Of a stretch of 64,000 nt of DNA, positions 17,450 to 26,471 are shown piece after piece. Position 1 is the first letter of the stretch; each line of letters begins with the position of its first letter. A model generated the notes under the pieces. The model worked only from the letters and a program-made list of their open reading frames with translations, was not told where the DNA came from and did no database searches. A program made the position numbers and the translations under genes. This stretch comes from Chloroflexota bacterium (lineage in GTDB: Bacteria > Chloroflexota > JAJPGV01): NCBI GenBank assembly GCA_021325635.1, contig JAJPGV010000034.1:310745-374744 (forward strand). The letters run 5' to 3'.

Positions 17450-18694
17450 TTACGCCTCCTGCACGCTGCCCGGGCGCAGTCGCGGTGCCGTTTCCGGCGT
17501 CTGCAGGACCAACCCGAGCTGCACGAAGCACATTGCCAGCAACGTCAGAACGCCCCAGACATGCGTTCCGCTCACGTCTCGCATCCAGCCGATGACTGCC
17601 GGTCCCCCAAGGACCCCGCTGTAGCCAACGGCCATCATCAGTCCCGAGAAGGCGCCAACCTCGTCCGGCGGGGCTACGTCGACCGGGATCACCAGGCTCA
17701 CAGTGAACAGCGCAGACAGCGAGACCCCCATGATGAACGGCCACAACCAGTACACCTGCTCGGGCACGAACAGCAGCCCCAGCACTCCGACGATCGACAG
17801 CAGAGCGCTCACGAGTAGCAGCGGCCGCCGTCCCCAGCGGTCCGAAGCCATTGGCCCCCCACTCCCGCCAATCACGGACCCCGCAGTCAGGGCTCCGAGG
17901 GTCGAGGCCGCCTGCCCAAGGGACCAGCCGAAGCTCTGATAGTAATTCACCAGCCAGGCGTTGAGAATGTAGAACATCACTGTCTGGGTGAAGAACACGC
18001 CACTCACGATCCACGCCAGCCGGTTACGAAAGATGCGGCCAAACGGCCTCAGGCTTTCCTTCTCGCGGTGCCGCTGCCCAGGGACGAACAACCAAGCCAG
18101 AGCGGTAGCCCAGACCACGGCCGACCACAGCAGGAACGGGCCGCGCCAGGTGAGCGCTCCGAAAGCTGGCAGCAGCACGGGCACCGTCAGCGTCGTGGCC
18201 GCCAACGCGCCCACGACGAAGCCGTTGGAATAGACGCCCGTCATCGTTCCGGTCCGCTGGGCGAACCAGTCCTTTACCAATCGCGGCAGCACCGGCTGAA
18301 CCAGCCCTATTCCGATGCCGGCCAGCGCGGTGAACACGAACATGGCCGGGACGTTGGTCGTGGTGGCTCGCAGTCCGCCGCCCGCTCCGAGGATGGCCAG
18401 GCTCAGCAGCAGCACCCATTTCACTCCCAGCCTGGCGATGATCAGTCCGCTGGGAATCGCAAACAGGCCCATCATGACCACCGGGATGGAGAACAGCAGC
18501 CCGGACTCGGCGTAACTCATCCCCAGGTCTTTCTGGATGAGCGGCAGCACCGGTCCCAGGGTCAGCGTATTGGTCCGCGCCGAGAAGGCGCACAGCCAGG
18601 CCAGCGCCAGGATCACCACCGGCAGCGCTCCGCCGGCCCGCCTCGCCGGTCTCATCAACGCGGGCGCAGACACTGGGCGTAAGTGTAGGGGCAT
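17450..18694 (-). CDS. MFS transporter of the CynX/NimT type
   Basis: A 414-residue twelve-helix major facilitator. The start of the fold (LTLGPVLPLIQKDLGMSYAESG) and the motif-A-like loop SGLIIARLGVKWVL resemble cyanate, nitroimidazole and organic anion transporters of the CynX/NimT group. The second half carries a matching loop (ASDRWGRRPLLL). The cargo is unknown. The first ATG (18694) lies in the middle of a perfect palindrome shared with the divergent bchI-like gene; an ATG at 18655 is a possible alternative start. Confidence 0.85.
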   Translation of the reverse strand: MPLHLRPVSAPALMRPARRAGGALPVVILALAWLCAFSARTNTLTLGPVLPLIQKDLGMSYAESGLLFSIPVVMMGLFAIPSGLIIARLGVKWVLLLSLAILGAGGGLRATTTNVPAMFVFTALAGIGIGLVQPVLPRLVKDWFAQRTGTMTGVYSNGFVVGALAATTLTVPVLLPAFGALTWRGPFLLWSAVVWATALAWLFVPGQRHREKESLRPFGRIFRNRLAWIVSGVFFTQTVMFYILNAWLVNYYQSFGWSLGQAASTLGALTAGSVIGGSGGPMASDRWGRRPLLLVSALLSIVGVLGLLFVPEQVYWLWPFIMGVSLSALFTVSLVIPVDVAPPDEVGAFSGLMMAVGYSGVLGGPAVIGWMRDVSGTHVWGVLTLLAMCFVQLGLVLQTPETAPRLRPGSVQEA

Positions 18695-18705
18695 CCCCTA
18701 CACTT
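18681..18705. promoter_or_regulatory. Perfect palindrome between divergent MFS and bchI-like genes
   Basis: Arms AAGTGTAGGGG (18681-18691) and CCCCTACACTT (18695-18705) are exact inverse complements around the three bases CAT. The site sits between divergent genes, six bases before the GTG of the bchI-like gene and over the MFS start codon. It could be an operator acting in both directions or a leader hairpin. Confidence 0.6.
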
Positions 18706-18710
18706 CGACC

Positions 18711-19712
18711 GTGACGTATCCCTTCGTGGCAATCGTCGGCCAGGAGGAAATGCGGCTGGCGCTGATCCTGTCCGTCATCGATCGTTCGGTTGGCGGCGTG
18801 CTCGTGTTCGGCCACCGCGGCACCGGAAAATCAACGGCGGTTCGCGGCCTGGCAGAGCTCCTGCCGCGCCAGCGCGTGACAGCGGGCTGCCCTTACGGCT
18901 GCGACCCGGCCACGCCCTGCGAGGATTGCCGGCACGCAGGCCGGCGCAGGGCGGCCCAGCGCGCCGTGCCGGTAGTCGACCTCCCGCTGGGCGCCACCGA
19001 GGATCGCGTGACCGGCGCCCTGGACATCGAGCGCGCGCTGGCCGAGGGCATCAAAGCGTTCGAACCGGGCATCCTGGCCCGGGCTAACCGTGGGTTCTTA
19101 TACGTGGACGAGGTGAACCTGCTGGAGGACTACCTGGTCGACCTGCTGCTCGACGTAGCAGCCAGCGGCATCAACGTCGTCGAGCGCGAAGGGCTGAGCG
19201 TCCGCCATCCAGCCAGCTTCGTCCTGGTTGGATCGGGCAATCCGGAAGAGGGCGACCTGCGGCCCCAGCTGCTCGATCGCTTTGGCCTCGCCGCTACGAT
19301 AGCCACGGTCACCGACGTGGACCAGCGCGTTGAGATCGTGCTGCGGCGCCAGGCCTACGATCGCGACCCCCAGGCCTTCCAAGCACGCTGGGCATCACAG
19401 CACGAGGCGCTCAGGCGCAAGATCAGGCGAGCTCAGCAGCTCCAGCCGGAGATCGAGCTGCCCGGCGACGTCTTGCGGCGTATCGCGCAGCTCTGCGCCG
19501 ACCTCGAAGCCGACGGGCATCGCGGCGAGCTGGCCATTTGCCGTGCGGCCAGCGCTCTGGCCGCGTTGCGGGCCCGACCGGCGGTAAGCCTGGCCGAGGT
19601 GCGCGACGTGGCGGCTATGGCCCTGCGGCATCGCCTGGCGCGTGACCCACTGGATCGCGCCGATCCCGCGCCGAGGATCGAGCTGGCCCTGCAGCGCGTC
19701 CTCGCCGCCTGA
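18711..19712 (+). CDS. bchI: Magnesium-chelatase-type AAA+ ATPase (BchI/ChlI-like)
   Basis: A 333-residue AAA+ ATPase of the BchI group. Walker A is GHRGTGKST (34-42), Walker B FLYVDEVNLL, sensor 1 GSGNPEEG and the arginine finger lies in LLDRFGL. The BchI-specific insert with the CEDCR cysteine pair is also present. In chlorophyll makers this ring drives Mg insertion with BchD and BchH; related pairs serve cobaltochelatase or unknown chaperone-like roles. No bchH, cobN or other pigment gene is in the window, so the metal-chelatase role is open. GTG start; the gene overlaps the next by one base (TGATG). Confidence 0.88.
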   Translation: MTYPFVAIVGQEEMRLALILSVIDRSVGGVLVFGHRGTGKSTAVRGLAELLPRQRVTAGCPYGCDPATPCEDCRHAGRRRAAQRAVPVVDLPLGATEDRVTGALDIERALAEGIKAFEPGILARANRGFLYVDEVNLLEDYLVDLLLDVAASGINVVEREGLSVRHPASFVLVGSGNPEEGDLRPQLLDRFGLAATIATVTDVDQRVEIVLRRQAYDRDPQAFQARWASQHEALRRKIRRAQQLQPEIELPGDVLRRIAQLCADLEADGHRGELAICRAASALAALRARPAVSLAEVRDVAAMALRHRLARDPLDRADPAPRIELALQRVLAA

Positions 19713-21307
19713 TGATCGCCGGCCGCCCCGCCCTCACCGATCTGGCAGGCCTCGACCCTGCCGTGCAGGCGGCCATCGTGCTGGCTATCGAGCCAAGGCT
19801 GCGGGGCTTGCTGCTGTACGGGGGCCGCGGCAGCGGCAAGAGCGCGGTCATCGACGGTCTGCTCGACGTCCTGCCGGGCGGCGAGCACGTCTCGGCCGTC
19901 CACCACTGGGAGCTCGCCGCAGCCGCGGAGCGCTCCAGACTGGTGGCAGATGGCCTCGTCCTCGCCGCGTCCGATAGCAGTGAGGAGACCGAGGATCGGC
20001 TGGGACTGATCGTCTACCTGCCTGCACGGTCGATTGCAGAGGATCGCCTCGCCGTCCTGAGCGCAAGACGTGATGAGACCGAAGCCAGAATGCTCGGAGA
20101 GCGCATCGCCGAGGCGCAGGGCCGGCTTCGGGAGATAGCCATCGACCCGTCAGCCGCGCGCCTCATAGCCGAGAGCGCCACGGCGTTGCAGGTGAAAGGC
20201 AACCGCGCGGAGTATTTCGCCTGCCTGGCAGCGTGCGCCTGCGCTGCCTGGCAGGGACGCAGCCAACCCGACTCCGACGATCTGCAGGCCGCCGTGCGGC
20301 TTGTGCTCGCTCCGCGGGCCAGGGCTCTGCCCAGCGCCGCGCAGAACGAAGGCGAACGCGATCCTGGGACATCAGCTGCCACAGCCGCCAGCCCGACCGG
20401 CGAACACACCAGCCCGGGGCCCGATCCGGCTCCAAGCGGCGAGCAGCAATCTTCCTCCGATGCCGCCGCGTTCAGCGGCGAACCAGAACGCATGCAGCCA
20501 TCGTCCGAGGACGGCCGCCTCGGAGAGGACTCGTCGTTGGAGCGCCTCATCGCCGTGGCTCGAGCCGCGCTTCCGCCCTTCGTCGAGCGCCGGCCACGCC
20601 GGCAGCCAACGGACCCGGCGCGCCGAGGTCGTGCGCTGCCTGCCGTTCCTGCGGCGCGCAGCTCGCGGCCTGTTGCCCTCAGCGCCACCATTCGTGCCGC
20701 GCTGCCGTGGCAGCGCCTGCGCGGCCGGCAGCCCGGCGAACGGCTGCGGGTCACAGCTGGCGACCTGCGCATCAAGCGATTCCAGACCGCCCCACGGACG
20801 CTTACTGTGGCGCTGGTCGATGCGAGCGGGAGCATGGCTCACAATCGCCTGGCCGAGGCTAAAGGGGCGCTGCGAGACCTCCTGCGGCGCCTGTACGTGA
20901 GCCGCGACCGGCTGGCGCTGATTGCGTTCCGAGGGCAAAGCGCGAGGCTGCTGCTGCCACCTGGCCGCAGCCTATCGCGTGCCCAGCGAGCCATCGAGAG
21001 CCTGGCCGCGGGTGGTGGAACGCCGCTCGAGGACGGCCTGCAGCTTGCCCTGCGAGTTGTCGCGCAGGCGCGGCGACAGGCCCCGGCAGAGGGCGCGCGG
21101 CTGGTCCTGCTCACCGATGGCCATGCGGCCGCCTCGAACGGAGCAGATACGTGGACACAGCTGGGAAGTCAGCTCACGGCCGCCGGCGTGGAAGTCGTGC
21201 TGATCGACACGAGCGTCCAGCATCTCGGGCTCTATGAGGCGCTTGACCTGGCGGCCAGCCTCGGCGCCCGCTACGTGCCGCTGAGCAGGCCAACGGCGAC
21301 CGCGTGA
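19712..21307 (+). CDS. bchD: Magnesium-chelatase subunit D-like AAA/VWA protein
   Basis: A 531-residue partner of the BchI-like ATPase. Residues about 1-190 are a AAA fold with a Walker A-like GGRGSGKS but weaker other motifs. Residues about 195-300 are a low-complexity Pro/Ser/Glu hinge. The C-terminal 200 residues are a von Willebrand A domain with the MIDAS motif DASGS and later Thr/Asp positions (LLTDGHA). This is BchD architecture, shorter than many photosynthetic homologues. The ATG overlaps the bchI stop by one base, so the two products are made together. Confidence 0.87.
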   Translation: MIAGRPALTDLAGLDPAVQAAIVLAIEPRLRGLLLYGGRGSGKSAVIDGLLDVLPGGEHVSAVHHWELAAAAERSRLVADGLVLAASDSSEETEDRLGLIVYLPARSIAEDRLAVLSARRDETEARMLGERIAEAQGRLREIAIDPSAARLIAESATALQVKGNRAEYFACLAACACAAWQGRSQPDSDDLQAAVRLVLAPRARALPSAAQNEGERDPGTSAATAASPTGEHTSPGPDPAPSGEQQSSSDAAAFSGEPERMQPSSEDGRLGEDSSLERLIAVARAALPPFVERRPRRQPTDPARRGRALPAVPAARSSRPVALSATIRAALPWQRLRGRQPGERLRVTAGDLRIKRFQTAPRTLTVALVDASGSMAHNRLAEAKGALRDLLRRLYVSRDRLALIAFRGQSARLLLPPGRSLSRAQRAIESLAAGGGTPLEDGLQLALRVVAQARRQAPAEGARLVLLTDGHAAASNGADTWTQLGSQLTAAGVEVVLIDTSVQHLGLYEALDLAASLGARYVPLSRPTATA

Positions 21308-21335
21308 CGCTCGCCCCCTGCTTCGGCCATGCTCG

Positions 21336-22031
21336 ATGTATCTGAAGATCGCCGTCGTCGGGCCGCAGGCCGACGACATCGGCCGCCTGCTGGGCAACCT
21401 GCCCGAGCGGCTGTTCATCCGCGAGCCTCCCAACGCCCGGCTGAGGTTGATCGTCGAGGCCTCGTCGCCAGGAAGCATTACCTTCACCCTCCTGGCCTAC
21501 CCCGAGCCGGCAATTGGCTGGGAAGCGCAGGAGAAGGAGCTGGCTATCGCGGATTACGTCAAGTCGAGGGTCGTGGCCCTGTCGCCCCTCTTCCGCTCAT
21601 TCCTCGATGGCGCCTTCGGGCCGGCATTGATGCCCGTCGCCCGTAACGAGCTGGCCAACCGCCAATTCGACCTCCAGGCGGAGATCGCGCCGCTCGCGGT
21701 GAACGTTCGCAATCCCAGCGTGAGGGCCATGTTCGAGCCACTCGGCTATCGCGTCGAGCTGGAGTCGCCCGTCTTCGGCCTGCCGGCCATCTTGGTGCGG
21801 CTGATCGGCCGCCAGTCCATCGTCGACGTGGTCAGGCAGCTATTCGTGCTGGTGCCCGCCTTGGATACGGCCAAGCAGTCTCCCCTCAACGCCGACGAGG
21901 CGCGGCGGCTGAGCCTCTTGAGCGCCCCCTGGTTGGCCAGGCACCCCAAGCGCTCGGTCATCGCCCGCAGCTACCGCCTGCGCCTCTCGCAGCTCCTTCA
22001 GGCCGGGACGAGCGCCTCCTCCGCCAGGTGA
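21336..22031 (+). CDS. Stand-alone Hen1 N-terminal (ligase-associated) domain
   Basis: A 231-residue protein that matches along its full length the N-terminal half of bacterial Hen1. Matches include the opening MYLKIAVVGPQADDIGRLL, ADYVKSRVVALSPLF with AFGPAL, the MFEPLGYRVEL segment, FVLVPALDTAKQ and WLARHPKRSVIARSY. In known systems this half binds and activates the Pnkp RNA ligase, while the C-terminal half is the 2'-O-methyltransferase that protects repaired tRNA ends. Here the methyltransferase half is absent and no pnkp gene is in the window. The gene lies 28 bases after bchD and overlaps the next start (GTGA), so it belongs to the AAA/VWA operon. The family match is from memory. Confidence 0.78.
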   Translation: MYLKIAVVGPQADDIGRLLGNLPERLFIREPPNARLRLIVEASSPGSITFTLLAYPEPAIGWEAQEKELAIADYVKSRVVALSPLFRSFLDGAFGPALMPVARNELANRQFDLQAEIAPLAVNVRNPSVRAMFEPLGYRVELESPVFGLPAILVRLIGRQSIVDVVRQLFVLVPALDTAKQSPLNADEARRLSLLSAPWLARHPKRSVIARSYRLRLSQLLQAGTSASSAR

Positions 22032-24004
22032 AAGCGGGCGGAATCAAGCTGAGCGCAGCCGGCATGGCCGGGCGCCGCTCTTGGCTCCAGCCCTCAATCG
22101 TCGGGCTCCTTTTCTTCGCCCTTTACGCCGCCACTCTGGCGCCTGACGTGGTCGGGCACGATGCCGGAGAGTTTCAATTCGTGCCGGCCATCTTCGGCAT
22201 TCCTCACGCTCCCGGATACCCACTCCAGCTCCTGGCCGGGAAGGCGTTCAGCTTCCTGCCCTTAGGCAGCGTCGCCTGGCGCATGAACCTGCTGTCAGCG
22301 CTCATCGGCGCCTCCGCGGCGGCGCTGACCTATCTCTGTGGCGTCGAGTTGCTGGGAACGTGGTTGGGCGGGCTCGCGGCCGCTTCCATCGTTGGGCTGG
22401 CGCCCCTCGAGTGGACATGGTCAACCATCGCCGGAATCCGGTCCGGCACGGTGGCCTTTGTGGCCGCGGTCGTGCTGGCCGCGCTGCGCTGGGAGAAGTC
22501 CGCGCGGCAGCCGAACGCTACGAAGCAATCAACTCCGACGACGAATCGCCGCTTGCTCATAGTGGCGTTGACGTTCGGGTTGGCAATGGACCACCACCGC
22601 ACCATCGTCCTCATCCTGCCTCTCCTCGGCGCGTTCATCCTGATGGTTCGCCGGCGTACCTTCATCGACGTCCCGCTGATGCTCGGCGCGGTCGGGACAG
22701 CCGCGGCGCCGCTGGCGCTGTACGGCATGTTCTTCCTGATGGCCAGGCTCGGCACGCCCTGGGACCAATACCACTCCGGTACCTGGTCAGGGTTTCTGGA
22801 CCTCGTGCTCAGCAGCTCCGACTCCGCCCGCCACCTGGACCTCTCGCCGGGCCAGGCCCTGGCGCGCTGGCCTCTGCTCAGCCAGGCCTTTTCGGGCCCG
22901 TTCTGGCTGACTGTGCTGGCCCTAGTGGGGATTGGTCTGTGCTGGCTGGCTGCGCGCCGGCCCGCGCAAGCCCTGCTGCTCGGTGGCTATGCGTCCATCG
23001 TCGGCTTTTTCACCCTGATCTGGAACGTCGGGTCCGACCTGAACCTGGTCTTCCTCATGCCGGCCTACGTTCCCCTGGCCCTGCTGGCCGCCGCCGGCTG
23101 CAGCGCGCTGATCGAGCTGGCCGGCAGGCTGCTCCGCCCCAGCTCTACTCAACGGCCCGCTGCGGGCGCGCAACTGCTGGGGCCGGCGCTTGCCCTTAGC
23201 ATTGCCGGGCTCGGGCTATTGAATGGCCGAGCGCACTTCAGGCCTGTCCCGGAAACCTTGGACGACTTCCGCGTGAACCTGCTCGACGGCCACCAGGCGC
23301 GCCGCCTGGCAGATGCCTTTGCCAGCTTGCCACCAAACGCGACGGTCGTGGGAGATTGGGACCAGGACACCGTGCTGTGGTACGCCCAGTACATCGATCA
23401 CCTGAACCCGACGGCGATGATCTCCTATCCGGCGACGTTACTGCCCAGCGTCCTGGAACGAGCTGGCGGACCCGTCTTTCTCACCACTGCCACGGTGCGC
23501 CCCACCGGACCCGTCAGCGCCTGGGGACCCTTCGTCGAGGCGCTCCGCTCACCCCAGACAGAGCTGCCGGCAGACGTGCGCCCCATGGGCGGCTCATTCG
23601 ACGGACAGATTCAGCTGGCCGGATTTGCGCCGATGGGGCAGCCCAGCTACGGCGTCTTGCCGGTAACCCTGTACTGGAAGGCCCTCCAACGGCCACCGGC
23701 CGACTATGCGGTTTCAGTGCGCCTCATGCCCTCGCCGGACCGCGTTGCTCGCCAGCGCGACGAAGCCGCGCCGGTGCTCGGTCTTTCGCCTACCTCGACC
23801 TGGCTTCCGGGGCAGGTCACCGCCGATTACTACGAGCTCGACGTTCGCTCCCTGCCAGATGGGCCATACGACCTGGCAGTGGTCTTGTACCAGCCCCTCC
23901 CGGGCGGTTACCGAAACCTCGCCTACGGATCCACCGACCGCGCTGTGCTCGGCACGGTCACCATGCGCTCCGGCGGCTTGACGTTCGAAGCTCGACGCTC
24001 CTAG
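22028..24004 (+). CDS. DUF2723 membrane protein (O-mannosyltransferase-like)
   Basis: A 658-residue protein with about ten to twelve N-terminal helices and a soluble C-terminal domain. The beginning (LYAATLAPDVVGHDAGEFQ, then GIPHAPGYPLQ) is the DUF2723 signature: an Asp-Glu pair in the first outer loop, as in GT-C-fold glycosyltransferases that use lipid-linked sugars. The last 120 residues are beta-rich (VSVRLMPSPDR, YYELDVRSLPDGPYDL) and probably face outside. The GTG start overlaps the preceding stop by four bases. Donor and acceptor are unknown. Confidence 0.8.
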   Translation: MKAGGIKLSAAGMAGRRSWLQPSIVGLLFFALYAATLAPDVVGHDAGEFQFVPAIFGIPHAPGYPLQLLAGKAFSFLPLGSVAWRMNLLSALIGASAAALTYLCGVELLGTWLGGLAAASIVGLAPLEWTWSTIAGIRSGTVAFVAAVVLAALRWEKSARQPNATKQSTPTTNRRLLIVALTFGLAMDHHRTIVLILPLLGAFILMVRRRTFIDVPLMLGAVGTAAAPLALYGMFFLMARLGTPWDQYHSGTWSGFLDLVLSSSDSARHLDLSPGQALARWPLLSQAFSGPFWLTVLALVGIGLCWLAARRPAQALLLGGYASIVGFFTLIWNVGSDLNLVFLMPAYVPLALLAAAGCSALIELAGRLLRPSSTQRPAAGAQLLGPALALSIAGLGLLNGRAHFRPVPETLDDFRVNLLDGHQARRLADAFASLPPNATVVGDWDQDTVLWYAQYIDHLNPTAMISYPATLLPSVLERAGGPVFLTTATVRPTGPVSAWGPFVEALRSPQTELPADVRPMGGSFDGQIQLAGFAPMGQPSYGVLPVTLYWKALQRPPADYAVSVRLMPSPDRVARQRDEAAPVLGLSPTSTWLPGQVTADYYELDVRSLPDGPYDLAVVLYQPLPGGYRNLAYGSTDRAVLGTVTMRSGGLTFEARRS

Positions 24005-24016
24005 CGCGGTGCAACT

Positions 24017-25249
24017 CTACCCGGCAGCGGGCCCTGCCGGAAGGGCCTCGATCCGACGAATGAGCTCATGCAGCTCGGACTTCCCCGCCTCTCGCTGGAC
24101 GTTGTAGTCGTCGCTGGAAATGCTGCCCTCGTCGTAACGATCGTCCAGCCTGGCGAGCACAATCAGCAGCTCACGCCGTTCCATCTCCAGCTGACGGCGA
24201 ATCTCCCCGGCAGAACCGTCCGGGGCGGCCAGCGCCAGCTTGCGGCGGTCTCGCAGGTACCAGCCCAGCAGAGCCAGCACCACCGCGCCGAGCGACAGGG
24301 CCAGCCACGGCAGCGCCTCGGGCTGCGACAACACCGCGAGAGGGCTCACTCCCGGCAGGCGTGAAAAGCGCAGGTCCAGCTTGCTCCCGGCGGGCAGGTC
24401 GCTGGCCATGAGCAGCTGAAACTGCCGGCCCCCAATGGTCTGCAGCGGCTGCGTGACGAGCTGCGGGCTGTCGATCTGCCCCCGCCCCACGGCCACGAGC
24501 ACACGGAAGCTCTGTGTCGGGTAGATGACGTTCTTGGAGAACGATACGTTGGACGTCTGGTAGGCCACGCGGTAGCTGAAGCCCAGGTCGTGCCTGCCCG
24601 GCAGCAGCGGCGCCAGCGCCCCAAAGCCCGTGCTGATCTGGATGATCTCGTCCGCCAGCAATCCCTGGCCCGGATTGAGATCGGTGGCATTTGGCGGGAG
24701 GGAAAAGCGAAGCAGCGGCGGGGGACCACCATTCCGCGGCGTCGTATTCGGCAGGAACGCGCGCTGGCTGCCGTTCATGAAGGTGTCCAGCTCCAGCACA
24801 GCCAGCTCGTGAGTTTGCTCGTCAGGCTCCACGAGCAGGCTGGTCTGAGCCAGCGCAAGCGCGGAATCGTCGTCGCCGGCTTCGTACACGTTGAGTGACA
24901 CCTGGCGCTGCGACTCACCCGAGGCGAAGGTGATGCGATCGCTGAAGTACGGCACGCCCTGGTACTGCATGCCCACCTCGTAGATCTGCCCGGCATCGAT
25001 GGGCACGAAGTCGAACGAGAAGCGCCCACCCGCGTCGACGTCGGCTTCGCCTGCCTGGTCCGGCTGCTGGTTATCGTGCAGCGCGTACAGATAAGCCTTG
25101 CCGCCAGCCTGGAGCTGTGCCCCTGGCGTGTTCTCGACCAGCGACCCCTGAATGGTGCCCCCAAGCCCCGCCGCTTCTGCCAGTGGCATCCCTTGCGCCA
25201 GGCTCACGAGCACCGCTGCTGGGGCCAGCCATAGCATCGGATGCCGCAC
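24017..25249 (-). CDS. Exported, membrane-anchored beta-domain protein
   Basis: A 410-residue protein with a signal peptide (about residues 1-26), a beta-rich outer region of about 290 residues resembling a carboxypeptidase-regulatory-like fold, one transmembrane helix (LPWLALSLGAVVLALLGWYL), and a cytosolic tail. The tail carries LARLDDRYDEGSISSDDY, a short helical hairpin that resembles SHOCT-type tails. Topology suggests a cell-surface protein linking an outer domain to something inside. I know no function. It sits 20 bases after the end of the next gene on the same strand, so they may be co-transcribed. Confidence 0.6.
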   Translation of the reverse strand: MRHPMLWLAPAAVLVSLAQGMPLAEAAGLGGTIQGSLVENTPGAQLQAGGKAYLYALHDNQQPDQAGEADVDAGGRFSFDFVPIDAGQIYEVGMQYQGVPYFSDRITFASGESQRQVSLNVYEAGDDDSALALAQTSLLVEPDEQTHELAVLELDTFMNGSQRAFLPNTTPRNGGPPPLLRFSLPPNATDLNPGQGLLADEIIQISTGFGALAPLLPGRHDLGFSYRVAYQTSNVSFSKNVIYPTQSFRVLVAVGRGQIDSPQLVTQPLQTIGGRQFQLLMASDLPAGSKLDLRFSRLPGVSPLAVLSQPEALPWLALSLGAVVLALLGWYLRDRRKLALAAPDGSAGEIRRQLEMERRELLIVLARLDDRYDEGSISSDDYNVQREAGKSELHELIRRIEALPAGPAAG

Positions 25250-25269
25250 GACGGCGGAAGTGTAGCGAC

Positions 25270-26247
25270 TCAGTCCGGGCTGTAACGCCGCATCTCGGCC
25301 ACCTGGCCATTGCGAACCCGGAAGAGGATCAGGTCGCCCCCCGCGCTGGGCACGATGGCCACGTCGCCGTCGACGATGATCCGCCGTGGCAGGATCAGCT
25401 CCGCGAGCAACCGCTGATCCGTCTGCGCAAAGACCAGCCCCTCTCCCAGCCAGCGGCTGATGCGTCCGAAGTCGTTACCCCGGCAGGCGCGGTGAAGCTG
25501 CTCGACGATGACCGGCGTGGGGGGATTGGTCCACCAGTAACGGCGCTCCTCCACGAAGTAGAGGCTCACTCCCAAGAGGAAGATCACCAACCGGACCAGA
25601 CCGTCGGCGGCCTCCACGGACACTCGCACCTCGAGGAGCTGGCCGGTGGCTATGCCCGCGCCGATACCACCCAGCAGGATGAGCGAGCTCATGATCAGCA
25701 CGGCCCTGATGACCAGGTAATGATTGCCGTCCCAATGCCGCAATCGCAGCACGAGCAGCAGCAGCACCAGCAGCGCCGCCTCGCCGATGGCTACGAATGC
25801 CGGACCGGCAATCGACGTGACCCCCACGATGACCATGACGATGAGCACCAGCGCCGGGGCATTGTGAAAAGGCTGCTGGGGATCGAGGTGCACGGCCAGA
25901 CGCCCCACGGCGTAGGCCAAAGCCACCAACGCTGCCACGAACAGGGTCAGCGGCAGCTCGCCGCGAATCAGCAGCAGCGTGGGGTTGTGGCGATCGGTCA
26001 GCTGATCGATGGCCCACAGCAGCAGCCCTACCAGCCCATTGAAGAACAGCACCCGAGAGACGGCTTGGAACCAGAAGCCCTTGTAGCGCAGCCAGTACAT
26101 AATCGCCGCCCAGGTGGAGCTCTCGTTCGGAATGATGGAGCCGTGCCGCGGCGCCGGAGCGTCGGACGGCTCGGGCACCGCCAGGCGCAGGGCGGGGCGG
26201 CGCACTGGCCACTCGCCACTCCGTTCGGCTTCGGGCCGTGCCTCCAC
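25270..26247 (-). CDS. Polytopic membrane protein with small C-terminal domain, unknown
   Basis: A 325-residue protein: about 45 polar residues, then six or seven hydrophobic helices between residues about 55 and 235, then a 90-residue soluble end (IVEQLHRACRGNDFGRISRW and onward) whose shape recalls NTF2/SnoaL-like folds. No family was recognised. Likely co-transcribed with the downstream anchored protein (20-base gap). Confidence 0.55.
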   Translation of the reverse strand: MEARPEAERSGEWPVRRPALRLAVPEPSDAPAPRHGSIIPNESSTWAAIMYWLRYKGFWFQAVSRVLFFNGLVGLLLWAIDQLTDRHNPTLLLIRGELPLTLFVAALVALAYAVGRLAVHLDPQQPFHNAPALVLIVMVIVGVTSIAGPAFVAIGEAALLVLLLLVLRLRHWDGNHYLVIRAVLIMSSLILLGGIGAGIATGQLLEVRVSVEAADGLVRLVIFLLGVSLYFVEERRYWWTNPPTPVIVEQLHRACRGNDFGRISRWLGEGLVFAQTDQRLLAELILPRRIIVDGDVAIVPSAGGDLILFRVRNGQVAEMRRYSPD

Positions 26248-26471
26248 GCGCTTATGTTACGCCGCTTTCGACCAGATTCCAGCCCCCGATACGATCCGTT
26301 GACAATGTGCGACGCTACGAGTCCCGGCAACCCAAATGACTCAGCTGGTTGACATCCAAACCAAGCATTGGTACAGTCCGCGTCATTCATCGAAGTTGAT
26401 GGTGCAACGCACTTGCTGCCGCCGGCCAAAGGGGGCTCGATGGTCGTCCTGATCCGAGCCACAATCTCAGA

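Noticed and set aside
18711-21307. Chlorophyll or bacteriochlorophyll synthesis
   Set aside because: Only I- and D-like subunits are present. No H subunit, methyltransferase or reductase of the pathway lies in the window.
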